Shown piece after piece: positions 34,701-43,119 of a stretch of 64,000 nt of DNA. Within the stretch, counting starts at the first letter, position 1, and the number at the start of each line of letters is the position of its first letter. This stretch comes from Lachnospiraceae bacterium (GTDB lineage: Bacteria; Bacillota; Clostridia; Lachnospirales; Lachnospiraceae). Position numbers and translations under genes: made by a program. The notes below the pieces were generated by a model. It searched no databases. It had not been told where the DNA came from and was given only the letters and a program-made list of their open reading frames with translations. The stretch spans positions 83,822-147,821 of the forward strand of contig CABJAW010000011.1 of assembly GCA_902363665.1 (NCBI GenBank). The letters run 5' to 3'.

Positions 34701-37133
34701 ATCGTAGCAGAAAATGGACAGCTTGTAGCGGAGGACTTATGGAACGGGTTTGACGCAGGAGCATTGGAAGCAGTTTCAGAATATTTGCAGGAAAATGGAA
34801 CAACACTTTATGACTTGACGGAATTCCCGAAAGATTCTGTTGTAACCCTGCGGAGTGGACAGACACTTACAATCGAAGAAATACAGGCAGTACAGAAAGA
34901 TACCTGGGAAGAAACGATGGCAGGAAAAAATGAATCTGGAACGGATGTCCGGTTTAATTTTCATGCAGTCAGTGAGGTGCAGCTGCCGGAAGGCATAAAG
35001 TTAAAAATGCCAGAGATTCATTACGTTGATAATTTTTATGTGATGGAAGATGTAAATGCAGAGGGTGTAGTAAAAGTAAACCGGTATGAATCACTGGATG
35101 AAGCGATGCAGGAATATTTACGTCTGCCAAATCATCAGAAAAAAGTGCTTGGTATCCAGAATACGGAAACGATGCAGGAAAGCATGGATTTTATCCGATG
35201 TGAAAACGGGATAGATCGGCTGACCCATGCGTATAAACAGATCGGAGGGTGGCTGAATCCAGAAATATATGAAGTGGTAAATAAAATGGAAAACATGCTG
35301 GACTGGAATGAGGTACAGATTGCATATCAGATTGGAAAACAATACTTTACAATCCAGACCGCAGAAGATGGTTATGACTATACATTTTATAATGAAGATT
35401 ATCAGGAGGATGATGGAGGAATCTATGACAATCCGACAATCTATGTAGATGAAGCTGCCAGTGATATTTTAGAAGATAAAGGGTACTCACTGGAAGATGC
35501 AAAAGTAGTGGATTACGAAGATCTGATGGCAGATGTGGAAGAAGTTCAGGAAGAACAGATGCAGCGGATACAATTAGAAAAGAACTGCCCGGCAAGTATT
35601 TTTGAAGGATTTCGCAGGGAAGAAGCAATGCAAACCTATGAAGGAATCGCAATGCAGTTTACCAGGAGTAAAGGGTATCTGACCATACAGGCAACAGAAG
35701 AAGGATATTCGTTTATTTTTTATGACTCTGATCTGCATGAAATCCAGGGTGGTGATTATGATAATCCAGACGCATCCATTCAGGAAGCTGCTTATGAAAT
35801 CCTTAAAAGTGAAAGAATGGATGATGTGGAATGTGTCAAAGTGGATTATAAAGAATTTGAAGAAATGACGATCCAGCACTCTAAAGATTTATTGCAGGAG
35901 GGGGAACTTCGTGCGACTTCTGAGATTGGAAGAAATGAACTGGCATTAAACAGTCTGAGCAGGGCAGATGTTGAAAGAGGTGTCTTGTATCATGCACAGG
36001 CAGTATTAGAAGATATGGGAATGGAACAGGAGGTAGAGCTGCTTGCTGCAAGAGTGTATGGTTCCAGAAGCAGACAAGACCTTTACCGGGAAGATTCTGA
36101 CCTTGATGTGGTTCTTTCCTATAAAGGTGATATTCGAGAAGATAGCTTTTTCAATGCCTTAAATGAATCTGGTATAGCGATGGCAGGAATTAAGGTGGAT
36201 ATTAACCCGATTGCAGAGGAGCGAATCACTCTGGCAGAGTATATAAAAGAATCCGAAAAATATCTTGACCAGCAGGAGATTAAAAAGCTCGCTGTGGACC
36301 TGGATAATTTTAGCTATGACGTTGATACCTATGAGTATAACGATACAGTTGAAAATAGAGAAGAACAGGTGGAAAAACTCACGGAGAATATTTTGAATAA
36401 GAAAACAGAAACTATCAAGGACTGGCTGCTTGAGGTATCCGAGGAATCCGATATAGACAGCGATGTTATAACTGCCCGTTCTTTACTTTCCCGTCTGGAA
36501 GATACAGAGCGATTTTCTATTTTTGACAAACAGCCGGAGCAGGAACAGCCAGAAGCCACGATCAGTTTTTATGTCGCAGAGTGCATGGAGTTTCCGGTCA
36601 TGGGAGAGTACCATAACAACCTCACTTTAGAAGAAGCCATTAAAATATATGAGAGTATCCCAGCAGAGAGACTGCATGGGATTAAAGGAATCGGATTTGA
36701 TCTGCAAGATGGTGATGAAAATTATTCCGGAGAATATGAGTTGATGAGTGCAGACCGGATACGGCGTGATCTGATAGATATGATTCCACACTATAAAGAA
36801 AGCCCTCTGGTGCAGAAAGCAATCGCAGACATGGAAAAGTATCTGGATGAAAAGCATGGAAGGGTAAAGGAAACGGAACATACGACAGAAACAGTAATAG
36901 GAAGTGGACAGAAACCTTCTGCGATTGCGGCAGACAGAAGGGCAGAGCAGGAACCGGTATCTGTAAATCGGAGCCAGCCACAAAAGGCAGAACCTGCAAG
37001 CAGAGCAAAAGGTGAAGTGAAGAAATCTGTGCTGCAGTCTTTAAAAGATTTTCAGGCAAGGGCAAAAGCACAGGAGCAGAATAAGACAACGGAGAAATCC
37101 AAGACACATAAGAAGGGAGAAGTGGAATTATGA
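31773..37133 (+). CDS. polyvalent ArdC/LtrC-like protein with YodL and nucleotidyltransferase domains
   Basis: ATG 31773 is chosen for its GGAGGG ribosome binding site at 31760-31765. The protein of about 1786 residues has an ArdC-like ssDNA-binding N-domain (FHNYSFNNTLLITMQKPEAT) and a metallopeptidase-like GVHEVSHALLHD (about 207-216). A YodL/DUF3849-type region follows (RGHSLSVSDVIVINRGAEIT, about 738). Near residue 1428 is a nucleotidyltransferase signature, VYGSRSRQDLYREDSDLDVV, of the GSx10DxD type. The C-terminal part is LPD-like. Such proteins are thought to counter host defence when ICE DNA enters a new cell. Co-transcribed with the next two genes (4-bp overlap). Individual activities are inferred from motifs. 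Confidence 0.8.
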   Translation: MANNIEKQLKEISERLEQGVKEIFTSERYTEYLNTMSKFHNYSFNNTLLITMQKPEATLVAGYQAWQKKFNRHVKRGEKGIQIIAPAPIREKQEIEKIDPVTKEPVIGDDGQPETEIVEMVIPRFRVTTVFDVSQTEGEPIVELEVPELTGSVQFYDTFMEALQNISPVPIRMMEIEGEAKGYYHQTEKYIAIQEDMSNLQTMKTGVHEVSHALLHDREVMDAEGILKDRITKEVEAESIAYIVCNHFGLDTSEYSFTYIASWCESKDMKALRASMDTIRKTSAEVIENIETQMHELEMERPVRDTFHKEDLILHLSGSMGSEFTYDLIENMSREQLEQNVGEYVRLLESGEIEENEKPLESFLEEKGAAVTPLYDSSGHGENYPIDFYDVEYDADTGVTYFSDLSPKDQAEMLVQKAEFPRNIFSENEKAFVNEYAETFPGQVERLNDLVWDMRESYDEAGSKLVYEVIQAARANFPAKEPEIAEETAMQYAHRLIETAEAANTGDFTDSQRNLIVNFAYKMDDKDEVLGLVNRMMTAIRRPGSEYTRSLMNEIQAQIDNFPDGMVGFTEMHEAGIQLDHMLPLTKDRAYELYRGGAEIYVLHGNQENPQLAESTLVDTEDAILGYDGIFGITETEWEVQKEREISATKQEALEQQSAEKIDETLLLHGESGRFAIYQMDSGDEHTYQFMGMESAKSLGYTIDGKDYRMVYAAPWMPTITLENIFERFNIDRPEDFRGHSLSVSDVIVINRGAEITAYYVDSFGFQELPEFVQQRMNILEHNSVRAYPPVYKGTLEQAMGERDVDAYLDSRKLNMDCKKAIEEAIRENFDGLHLKQNAAKEVVERFGEERMNFVMANTIQELSHDGRFSRQNKDWAEHIEVPENISRGRNLNLDYVIESHPAVLDGFIDMARAEIRMQRIEQAIGENEVTITAETRGYEAEGHNGTWHTVDEKEYAGEKFFLMEQDEFGSDVAGIIVAENGQLVAEDLWNGFDAGALEAVSEYLQENGTTLYDLTEFPKDSVVTLRSGQTLTIEEIQAVQKDTWEETMAGKNESGTDVRFNFHAVSEVQLPEGIKLKMPEIHYVDNFYVMEDVNAEGVVKVNRYESLDEAMQEYLRLPNHQKKVLGIQNTETMQESMDFIRCENGIDRLTHAYKQIGGWLNPEIYEVVNKMENMLDWNEVQIAYQIGKQYFTIQTAEDGYDYTFYNEDYQEDDGGIYDNPTIYVDEAASDILEDKGYSLEDAKVVDYEDLMADVEEVQEEQMQRIQLEKNCPASIFEGFRREEAMQTYEGIAMQFTRSKGYLTIQATEEGYSFIFYDSDLHEIQGGDYDNPDASIQEAAYEILKSERMDDVECVKVDYKEFEEMTIQHSKDLLQEGELRATSEIGRNELALNSLSRADVERGVLYHAQAVLEDMGMEQEVELLAARVYGSRSRQDLYREDSDLDVVLSYKGDIREDSFFNALNESGIAMAGIKVDINPIAEERITLAEYIKESEKYLDQQEIKKLAVDLDNFSYDVDTYEYNDTVENREEQVEKLTENILNKKTETIKDWLLEVSEESDIDSDVITARSLLSRLEDTERFSIFDKQPEQEQPEATISFYVAECMEFPVMGEYHNNLTLEEAIKIYESIPAERLHGIKGIGFDLQDGDENYSGEYELMSADRIRRDLIDMIPHYKESPLVQKAIADMEKYLDEKHGRVKETEHTTETVIGSGQKPSAIAADRRAEQEPVSVNRSQPQKAEPASRAKGEVKKSVLQSLKDFQARAKAQEQNKTTEKSKTHKKGEVEL

Positions 37134-37381
37134 TGGATCTGGCGATGAACTTTGATGCGGATGAATGTTTAGTAACAGCAATGTTTGATAAAGGAAACAG
37201 AAATGACACGATGGAGGCAATCGATCATATCATTCCTTTTCTGAAAGGCGATGCAGATATGATCGGGCTTGTCTGCAATACCATAAGAAAACTGTTCTGC
37301 ATGAGCGATGAAGGATATGAGGTTTTTCTTATGGATCTGGAAGAATATAAAATGGAACTGGAAGAGGAGGATGAAGAATGA
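37130..37381 (+). CDS. small transposon-transfer-assisting-like protein
   Basis: The 83-residue acidic protein (MNFDADECLVTAMFDKGNRN, then NTIRKLFCMSDEGYEVFLMD) shows the helical pattern of TTRAP-type small proteins in conjugative transposons. It overlaps the upstream ArdC-type gene and the downstream YodL gene by 4 bp each, so all three are translationally coupled. A similar but basic-tailed protein is at 6088-6408 in the inserted element. The function is unproven. Confidence 0.6.
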   Translation: MMDLAMNFDADECLVTAMFDKGNRNDTMEAIDHIIPFLKGDADMIGLVCNTIRKLFCMSDEGYEVFLMDLEEYKMELEEEDEE

Positions 37382-38286
37382 ATACAAGTCAGTGTGCAGT
37401 ATATCAGGTAAAAGATACCCCAGAGTACCGGGATGTCCGTTTCCGTTCTTACGAGAAACTGAAAAGCGAAGGAAGAACAGTCCAGGTAGAAAACTATCAG
37501 CAGGTGTATATTGGAAGAATCCAGCCGGGGGAAACTCCGGCTGATATTAAACTCCGTTTACAGAAGCAGCGACCGAAGAACTTCAAAGGTCATTCCATTG
37601 GTTGCAGTGATGTGATCGTCATCACCGACGATGGAAAAACCACAGCTTACTATGTCAACAAAGATGGTTTTATCATCATTCCAGAATTTCTCACAATCAA
37701 AAGTTCTTCCGATACCAGACTTTCCATTGATACAACCGGGTACGAAATCGAAGGAAAGAAAGGAACATGGCTTGCACAGGATTACATCCTGATGAACGAG
37801 AAGAAATGGTTTCTGATGGAGCATGAGGAGTATGGAACAAGAGCAGCCTATGTGATTCTCAGTGAGGAAGGTGCCGTAGTCATGAATGACTGTTACAATG
37901 GCTTTGATGAAGAAGCCAGACGGAACATCCAGAACTTCATGCAGCAACAGGCAGAGCAGGCACAGCAAAAACAACAGGAAATGCAGGCACAATCCCAGAT
38001 CAGACAGCAACAATCTGGAGAAACACAAAAGAAGAAACCAGAGCTGGCAAACTGGCAGAAGGTCATGGATAATGGAGAATATCTTCGCAGTGCAGAGATG
38101 GCAGAAGAAGCCAACTACAATATGATTGATGGACTGATGAACAACATTCCAAGGAAAAAAGATAAAAATGCTCCACGAAGATCGGTACTGAAACGACTCC
38201 GTAATCATCAGAAGAAGATAGCCAGTCAGAGAAAAGGACAGCCACAGAAGGAAATCGAAGAAGAAATGGAGAGGAAGAAGAAATAG
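37378..38286 (+). CDS. YodL domain protein
   Basis: The 302-residue protein has a YodL-type N-terminal domain at about residues 1-100 (AVYQVKDTPEYRDVRFRSYE; GHSIGCSDVIVITDDGKTTA; FIIIPEFL). A second module with YEIEGKKGTWLAQDYI and a YNGFDEEAR end, like the DUF4316 module, follows. Then comes a Gln-rich coiled segment (about 190-225) and a strongly basic C-terminus. The same two modules occur inside the preceding 1786-residue protein, so this looks like a duplicated stand-alone version. It ends the long ICE operon, followed by a terminator. The function is unknown. Confidence 0.7.
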   Translation: MNTSQCAVYQVKDTPEYRDVRFRSYEKLKSEGRTVQVENYQQVYIGRIQPGETPADIKLRLQKQRPKNFKGHSIGCSDVIVITDDGKTTAYYVNKDGFIIIPEFLTIKSSSDTRLSIDTTGYEIEGKKGTWLAQDYILMNEKKWFLMEHEEYGTRAAYVILSEEGAVVMNDCYNGFDEEARRNIQNFMQQQAEQAQQKQQEMQAQSQIRQQQSGETQKKKPELANWQKVMDNGEYLRSAEMAEEANYNMIDGLMNNIPRKKDKNAPRRSVLKRLRNHQKKIASQRKGQPQKEIEEEMERKKK

Positions 38287-38294
38287 TTTTTAAG

Positions 38295-38342
38295 AAGTGG
38301 ATGTTACTGTAACTTTTAGTTAAAGTAGCATCCACTTTTTAG
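38295..38342 (+). terminator. terminator ending the ICE DNA-processing operon
   Basis: AAGTGGATGTTACT (38295-38308) pairs with AGTAGCATCCACTT (38324-38337), followed by TTTTT. Stem of 14 bp with one G-U. The next gene is on the opposite strand. Confidence 0.8.
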
Positions 38343-38379
38343 ATAATGTATTTTAAAGATGAATCTTAATATTAAAATA

Positions 38380-40182
38380 CTATTCAATGAATAAATATTT
38401 TGGTCGTACAATGCGATAGATGTCTTCAGGAGAAAGGGTTTCTGAAGCAATCTCGGAAGAAGATTTCTTCTTTTTCTTTTTGATATCTGGCGATAATTTT
38501 TTATTATAGTCTTGGTAGGTGGCATCTACAGAAATTAATATATCTGTAATGCTATATAAATTGTTTTTTTCCTGATAGTATAATATCGTGGAAAGTACAG
38601 AGTTAACATAGCGATACAATCGAAAGCTGATATACTCCAGGGAATCGTCAATATCCTTTGTAGAATGAATTAGTTGATTTCGGAGACGATAAATATAATT
38701 TAAATCATGCTTAATACCGTCAAAATATTCTTGAATTGCCTTGCTTGTTTTTTCTGGCTCAGTTAAAAGCATAATTATTTCACGACATTCTCGCTCAAGG
38801 ACAATATGGAAAGAAAGCTCAGATAAAATAGCACTATATTTATTTACATCACTTAGATAAGCAATTACTTTTGGGGTAGAATAATCTTTTTCAGTGACCT
38901 GACAATTCATTATAAAATTTTGTAAAGTAGGATATTTCTCAGCATAATCCTTTTTGTTAGACATACAATAAGTAAGTCGTGCCCAAAATATATTAAGTTT
39001 ATTTTTTAGATAGAACAATCCAAAAACTTCTGGAACAACAACGCGTGCTTTTTCTATGATTGTAAAGCGTGGAAATGAATATAAAATATATTCAAGGGAT
39101 GACCAAAAGTTAAGAAAACGGTTTTGAGTAGTCAGCGATTTGGCAGAATTAAGAGTATAAAGTATTCGTTCCAAAGTTCTAATATTGTTGCTGCCAAGAT
39201 CATTTCGCAACTGTAAAAAACGTTCCAACTGTTTTTTATAGTTTGCGTCAATATGGTTAAGCATTTTTATGGGATCAATGCTGTTTAAGCTGATTTTATG
39301 AAAAACCGTGTCTTCTTTCCAATAATACCATAAATCATCGCGAATACAATTGGTTGTGCTTTGCCACATATCAAACAGTTCTGTAACGGATTGGAATTCT
39401 TTTTGAGCTAAGTCGATTGCTTTGAATTCATCTAAAGCTAGATACTCTTTACTGGCAATTAAGGTATCGTTATTTATATGAGGTATCCCTAATTCTTGGT
39501 TAGTATGGATTTCAAATTGCTGTTTTATAAGATTAAGTGCCAGTTCCTTCTGCGTCTGGCTTGAAATTTTAAAACAGATATGAATAGAAAAAGGTATAGG
39601 TTTTCTGTCAAATTCGTTAAGATTCTGTATAGTTTTTTCAGCATCATTATGTTCTAGAAATTCTTGCTGCTGTCTTTTGAAAAAATCTAAAATATGAGAC
39701 ATAGAATGTCCTGCATATAATAAATCACTAATAAGAGCCTCCATTAAATAATCCATGCCTTTGAATGTGGTTTCTGTGAGTAAGCATTGAATATAACAAT
39801 TTATGAGATTTTCAGCTTCCAATTTCTTTTTTAAAGCTACAATGCTACGGTGAATGTTATGAAGTTCTTTATCGCGAGCTTCATTTGCAAGATTTATGAG
39901 CTGATGTAAGTGAGAAAAATCATTTTGGTATAAATCAAGCTTATGAAAAGGATGTATTTGCATCTGGTAATCCAGTCCTTCTAACAATCCTTCGTATGAG
40001 CGTTTTAGTTTGGTTGGGTCAAGGAATGCCCTAAGTTCATCATAGGTGCTGATACAGATACCCATATATTGCAATAAACTTTCTGTTCGCTTTTCTTCAA
40101 GTGTGTGGAAAGAATTATGTACCAAATCTCGTATTTTGAAAATAAAATATTTTCTGCTATCTGCTTTGTTCTTTTCTAACAT
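38380..40182 (-). CDS. HEPN-like 600-residue protein, candidate defence effector
   Basis: I do not recognise a named family for the whole protein. It is almost all helical. It contains the segment FWSSLEYILYSFPRF (about residues 365-380) and, near residue 500, YRLRNQLIHS, an Rx4H motif as in HEPN ribonucleases and Apea-like HEPN proteins. A basic KKKKKKSSSEIAS stretch lies near the C-terminus. HEPN proteins with these marks often act in abortive infection or toxin systems. It occupies a cargo slot between the ICE operon and the relaxase, on its own strand, with lower GC than the ICE genes. A divergent promoter and two small RNA copies lie upstream. RNase activity and defence role are inferences. 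Confidence 0.55.
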   Translation of the reverse strand: MLEKNKADSRKYFIFKIRDLVHNSFHTLEEKRTESLLQYMGICISTYDELRAFLDPTKLKRSYEGLLEGLDYQMQIHPFHKLDLYQNDFSHLHQLINLANEARDKELHNIHRSIVALKKKLEAENLINCYIQCLLTETTFKGMDYLMEALISDLLYAGHSMSHILDFFKRQQQEFLEHNDAEKTIQNLNEFDRKPIPFSIHICFKISSQTQKELALNLIKQQFEIHTNQELGIPHINNDTLIASKEYLALDEFKAIDLAQKEFQSVTELFDMWQSTTNCIRDDLWYYWKEDTVFHKISLNSIDPIKMLNHIDANYKKQLERFLQLRNDLGSNNIRTLERILYTLNSAKSLTTQNRFLNFWSSLEYILYSFPRFTIIEKARVVVPEVFGLFYLKNKLNIFWARLTYCMSNKKDYAEKYPTLQNFIMNCQVTEKDYSTPKVIAYLSDVNKYSAILSELSFHIVLERECREIIMLLTEPEKTSKAIQEYFDGIKHDLNYIYRLRNQLIHSTKDIDDSLEYISFRLYRYVNSVLSTILYYQEKNNLYSITDILISVDATYQDYNKKLSPDIKKKKKKSSSEIASETLSPEDIYRIVRPKYLFIE

Positions 40183-40222
40183 AAGTGAGACCTTTTTTCC
40201 TTTCTTTTATTTGAAATTTATC

Positions 40223-40251
40223 TTGACAAATTAAAATTTATCGACTAAGAT
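40223..40251 (+). promoter_or_regulatory. strong promoter for the small RNA pair
   Basis: TTGACA (40223-40228) and TAAGAT (40246-40251) with a 17-bp spacer point rightward, away from the HEPN gene. A transcript would start about 40258, a few bases before the first RNA hairpin. Confidence 0.7.
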
Positions 40252-40257
40252 TAAGAT

Positions 40258-40324
40258 AGATTGAGATACATGAGCAAGAAACGGGCTACCTGGGTAGTAC
40301 CATTTTGTTTACTGTATCTTTTTA
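40258..40324 (+). ncRNA. structured small RNA, copy 1
   Basis: The outer stem AGATACA (40264-40270) / TGTATCT (40313-40319) encloses an inner hairpin CTACC-TG-GGTAG (40286-40297) and ends in a T-run (40319-40323). A second copy 107 bp away keeps the same architecture with compensating base changes. No open frame spans it. No known class is recognised. Confidence 0.6.
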
Positions 40325-40370
40325 TTTATGTATAAAAGGTGTTGATACCACATAATATATTTATAGAGGA

Positions 40371-40433
40371 AGGTGCATATTTCTGAGGCCAGGCTGTCTG
40401 GGCAGTTCTCCCTTTAATACTGCATCTTCTTTT
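40371..40433 (+). ncRNA. structured small RNA, copy 2
   Basis: The outer stem AGGTGCA (40371-40377) / TGCATCT (40421-40427) and the inner hairpin CTGTC-TG-GGCAG (40394-40405) correspond position by position to copy 1, with paired changes in both stems, and a T-rich tail follows (40426-40434). The promoter is unclear: TTGATA at 40342-40347 has only TATAGA at 40362-40367 at a short 14-bp spacing, so readthrough from copy 1 is possible. The stretch 40434-40639 to its right holds nothing I can identify. Confidence 0.6.
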
Positions 40434-40639
40434 TAATTATATCATACTGTAAATAAGAAAAACATCAATGTTTTTGTATTGATTTATGAAATGAACTATG
40501 GTTGTGAGTTCTTTTTCAATAGGTATTTTCGTTATAACTGTTTGAGAATACCGGTACATTTACATAAGCAATGTATTTTATGTGAACTTTTTAATAGCAT
40601 TTTTCTATTTCGCCACACATGGAGAAACTCCTTCTTTGA

Positions 40640-40847
40640 TTATTCAGCAGATTCTTCAGAAACAGAGTCTTTCTTTTTTAAGGACTTTCCAGAAATCATT
40701 TTATGACCAGAATAGATAGCCATAATCATACAGAGAAGAGAGCTGTAAGCAAAATATTTATGAGCAGATTTCATATCTTGAGAAGCAGTAAAAAGTTCCG
40801 ATCATGGATGCCAATGCACCGAGTGACCAATATTTATGTGCCTTCAT
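40640..40847 (-). pseudogene. frameshifted small membrane protein (DUF6219-like)
   Basis: On the minus strand an ATG at 40847 after AGGAGACATCATTAAA starts MKAHKYWSLGALASMIGTFY and soon hits a stop. A neighbouring frame continues DMKSAHKYFAYSSLLCMIMA, then GHKMISGKSLKKK, and stops at 40640. The two parts together look like one protein of about 69 residues with two similar HKYW/HKYF hydrophobic repeats, as in the DUF6219 family. The total length is one base over a multiple of three, so a 2-bp loss (or 1-bp gain) near 40790 broke it. The family name is from memory and less sure than the frameshift. Confidence 0.6.
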
Positions 40848-40966
40848 TTTAATGATGTCTCCTGTGTTTTTCTATATCATACATCTTTTTAGGAAAGATG
40901 CAAACAGGAATTTATTCATTAGCATAGATTTGAAAATGATATTTGGGTGCTTGGAGATGAAAAGGT

Positions 40967-42616
40967 TTATAAATTCTGCTCTTTTTCAATCTGTTGCTCC
41001 TGCCCACGATTCTTCCCAAGAATCATATCAATATTCGCAGATACAGTGCGAAGCTCCCGTTCATAATCCTGGTGATTAGAAAAATCTTCACGCTGTCTAT
41101 CCCTCAATTCAACAAGCCGGTCCTTTTCAGCATAGAGAGCTTTCATGGAAGGCAATTTATTCCCGCCAGATTTTTCTTTGAGTGTTCGTAGAGCTGTGTC
41201 ATACAGGGAAAGTTCTGCTCGATGTTCTTCATAAAATTTTTTCTTGTTTCGGCTTGTACGATAATCAGCATACACATTTTTGTATGCCAGATATTGTCCG
41301 GTAAAATGAATCTGTTCATTCACTTCTTTGAGCTGTTGTTCAGTATCTTTTAAAGATTTTCTGGAAGCACTGGTCTGGTCTGATGCCTGATTGAGTGCTG
41401 CATGGAAATCATCAAGAGAATCATATCCATGCTCTTGTATGTAGGCAACAGTCTGAGCCATCTGCTTCAAATTGGTGAGCTTTACTTTTTGAGCATAGGC
41501 TTTGCTCTGCTGGGCTTTAATACAGGTTTGCAGATCTATTACAAGCCGGAGGTTTGATTTTATGAAAATGAATGGTGCAGGGATAGCAGAAGTATCAGAG
41601 AAAGGAACAGGTGGTAAATCTGTGGAAGTATTCGGAGCCTGCTGTTCCAGAATTTCTTCTTTCAGTTCTCTACGGGATTTCGTGTTTTCTTCAAATGCTT
41701 TCAAGAGAAAATCTTCTGTGTATCTGGTCCCAAGAGTTCTTTCAGTGATAAATTTTTTTCTGCCAGGGTGAAGATAGCTGTACCGGTTTCGACTGATCTT
41801 GAGGATGATGTGATATTTTTCGTCAAGGATTTTTGAAAATTCTTCTGGTGATCGGGCAATACTTGCAGCATCATCAATAGCGTCACGGAGAAATTGTTTT
41901 TCTGTCTGGTAACGAGTTTCTTTCGGTGTGATTCCATCTTCTTTCATTTTCAGATTCAGCTTATCTAATTTTTCCTGTCCCCGGCGTTGTGCCCAGTATT
42001 CTTTTTCGGTGATTTTTCTTTCAGCAGGAGTGAGCAGATCAACTTGGTGCAACCCTTCTTTTTTGCACATATCCATGACTTCCTGTTTTAGATGGGCAAG
42101 ATAGGCAGCACTTAGATGATGCTTATAACCGGCTTTTGCTTCACAGTCAAATTCCATATAGGGTTCTTGTGGTATATCATATTTACGGAGACTGTTAATT
42201 ACGATATGCACATGGATGTTTCCACTTTTGTTATGACCGTCGGTATGAGTACAGACTAAAGCCTGATGACCGGGAAAGTTTTTCTTTGCAAAAGTCAATC
42301 CGAGTTGCTGGGCACGTTCACCGGTCAATCCACATTCATCCCTGTCTTTTGGGTCGAAGCTGATGATATAGTGATGGGATTTTATTTCATTGAAGTTTTT
42401 GTTCTTGTGATAGTAGCTGTTCAGTTCCTGACATTCAGATGCAAAAGAGAATGGATCACAGTTCAGACCGTCCAGATAATATTCTTCTCTCAGTATCATA
42501 TGCCCTTCTTCATCAAGAATCGGTTTTTGCGTATACTCGTTGTGCTGGAAGATAAGATACCGTTCCGATTCTCCATAGTCAGAGTTTTTGTTTGCGATAT
42601 GTTTAATTACTGCCAC
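40967..42616 (-). CDS. VirD2-type relaxase of the ICE
   Basis: The protein of about 549 residues starts at GTG 42616 (MAVIKHIANKNSDYGE), overlapping mobC. The relaxase domain occupies about residues 1-230, with HHYIISFDPKD (about 82-92) and the histidine cluster HTDGHNKSGNIHVHIVINS (about 122-140) for metal binding. The tail is a long coiled-coil region (about 370-500). This is the MOBP/VirD2 relaxase of Tn1549-like ICEs; it nicks oriT and pilots the strand into the T4SS. The gene and mobC are oriented away from the candidate oriT at 43120-43205, the common layout. It is the relaxase expected to pair with the virD4-virB4 apparatus. Confidence 0.88.
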   Translation of the reverse strand: MAVIKHIANKNSDYGESERYLIFQHNEYTQKPILDEEGHMILREEYYLDGLNCDPFSFASECQELNSYYHKNKNFNEIKSHHYIISFDPKDRDECGLTGERAQQLGLTFAKKNFPGHQALVCTHTDGHNKSGNIHVHIVINSLRKYDIPQEPYMEFDCEAKAGYKHHLSAAYLAHLKQEVMDMCKKEGLHQVDLLTPAERKITEKEYWAQRRGQEKLDKLNLKMKEDGITPKETRYQTEKQFLRDAIDDAASIARSPEEFSKILDEKYHIILKISRNRYSYLHPGRKKFITERTLGTRYTEDFLLKAFEENTKSRRELKEEILEQQAPNTSTDLPPVPFSDTSAIPAPFIFIKSNLRLVIDLQTCIKAQQSKAYAQKVKLTNLKQMAQTVAYIQEHGYDSLDDFHAALNQASDQTSASRKSLKDTEQQLKEVNEQIHFTGQYLAYKNVYADYRTSRNKKKFYEEHRAELSLYDTALRTLKEKSGGNKLPSMKALYAEKDRLVELRDRQREDFSNHQDYERELRTVSANIDMILGKNRGQEQQIEKEQNL

Positions 42617-42980
42617 GAAAATCACCTGCCATTTTCATCACTTCATATTTCATTTCATAAATATCCCGGAGAGACTTTCGGATTTCATTTCTCATTTCAG
42701 AAGAGAGGATTCCACCCTGATTAAAATATCGGGCAATCTGATTTAGGTTGCTGCCAATTTTACCAAACTCGCTAATAAGTTTTTTTATTTCGGGAAGATC
42801 TGCGGTAATTTCGTATTTGATGATGACTTTCTGGTTGACCAAGGCATTTCGGATAAAATCAGAAACCGTCATGCTGTTAGCCTTGGCTCTTTCTGCAAGA
42901 AGATCATATTCAGTTTCATTCATGCGTAAATGCACATCTTTAGTTTTTGCAAGAGTTTCCTCTTTCTTAGGTCTTGTCAT
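42603..42980 (-). CDS. mobC: MobC relaxosome accessory protein
   Basis: The 125-residue protein has an N-terminal ribbon-helix-helix (KDVHLRMNETEYDLLAERAKAN then MTVSDFIRNAL) and the MobC-family C-terminal part (KLISEFGKIGSNLNQIARYFNQGG). It binds near oriT and helps the relaxase reach the nic site. Its 3' end overlaps the relaxase gene by 14 bp, so the two are coupled. The upstream noncoding gap (42981-43325) contains the oriT-like hairpins. Confidence 0.88.
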   Translation of the reverse strand: MTRPKKEETLAKTKDVHLRMNETEYDLLAERAKANSMTVSDFIRNALVNQKVIIKYEITADLPEIKKLISEFGKIGSNLNQIARYFNQGGILSSEMRNEIRKSLRDIYEMKYEVMKMAGDFRGSN

Positions 42981-43119
42981 TGATAACTTCCTTTCTTCGT
43001 GGTAGTGGTTTCATAAGAAAATCCAAATTTTGCGGCCTGCAGGGAAAGTAAGTGATGAAAAATTATCGCACTGTGACCATGTAAATGGAAACCAATATAC
43101 ATATCTGTGATTGTGGTCG

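Noticed and set aside
40258-40433. Paired hairpins as a T-box, riboswitch or ordinary double terminator
   Set aside because: No downstream gene is controlled on the same strand, and the covarying inner and outer stems exceed what simple terminators show; kept as a small RNA candidate instead.
40479-40706. 75-codon frame on the plus strand in the cargo gap
   Set aside because: Phe- and Tyr-rich translation, no ribosome binding site, and it overlaps the better supported minus-strand broken gene at 40640-40847.
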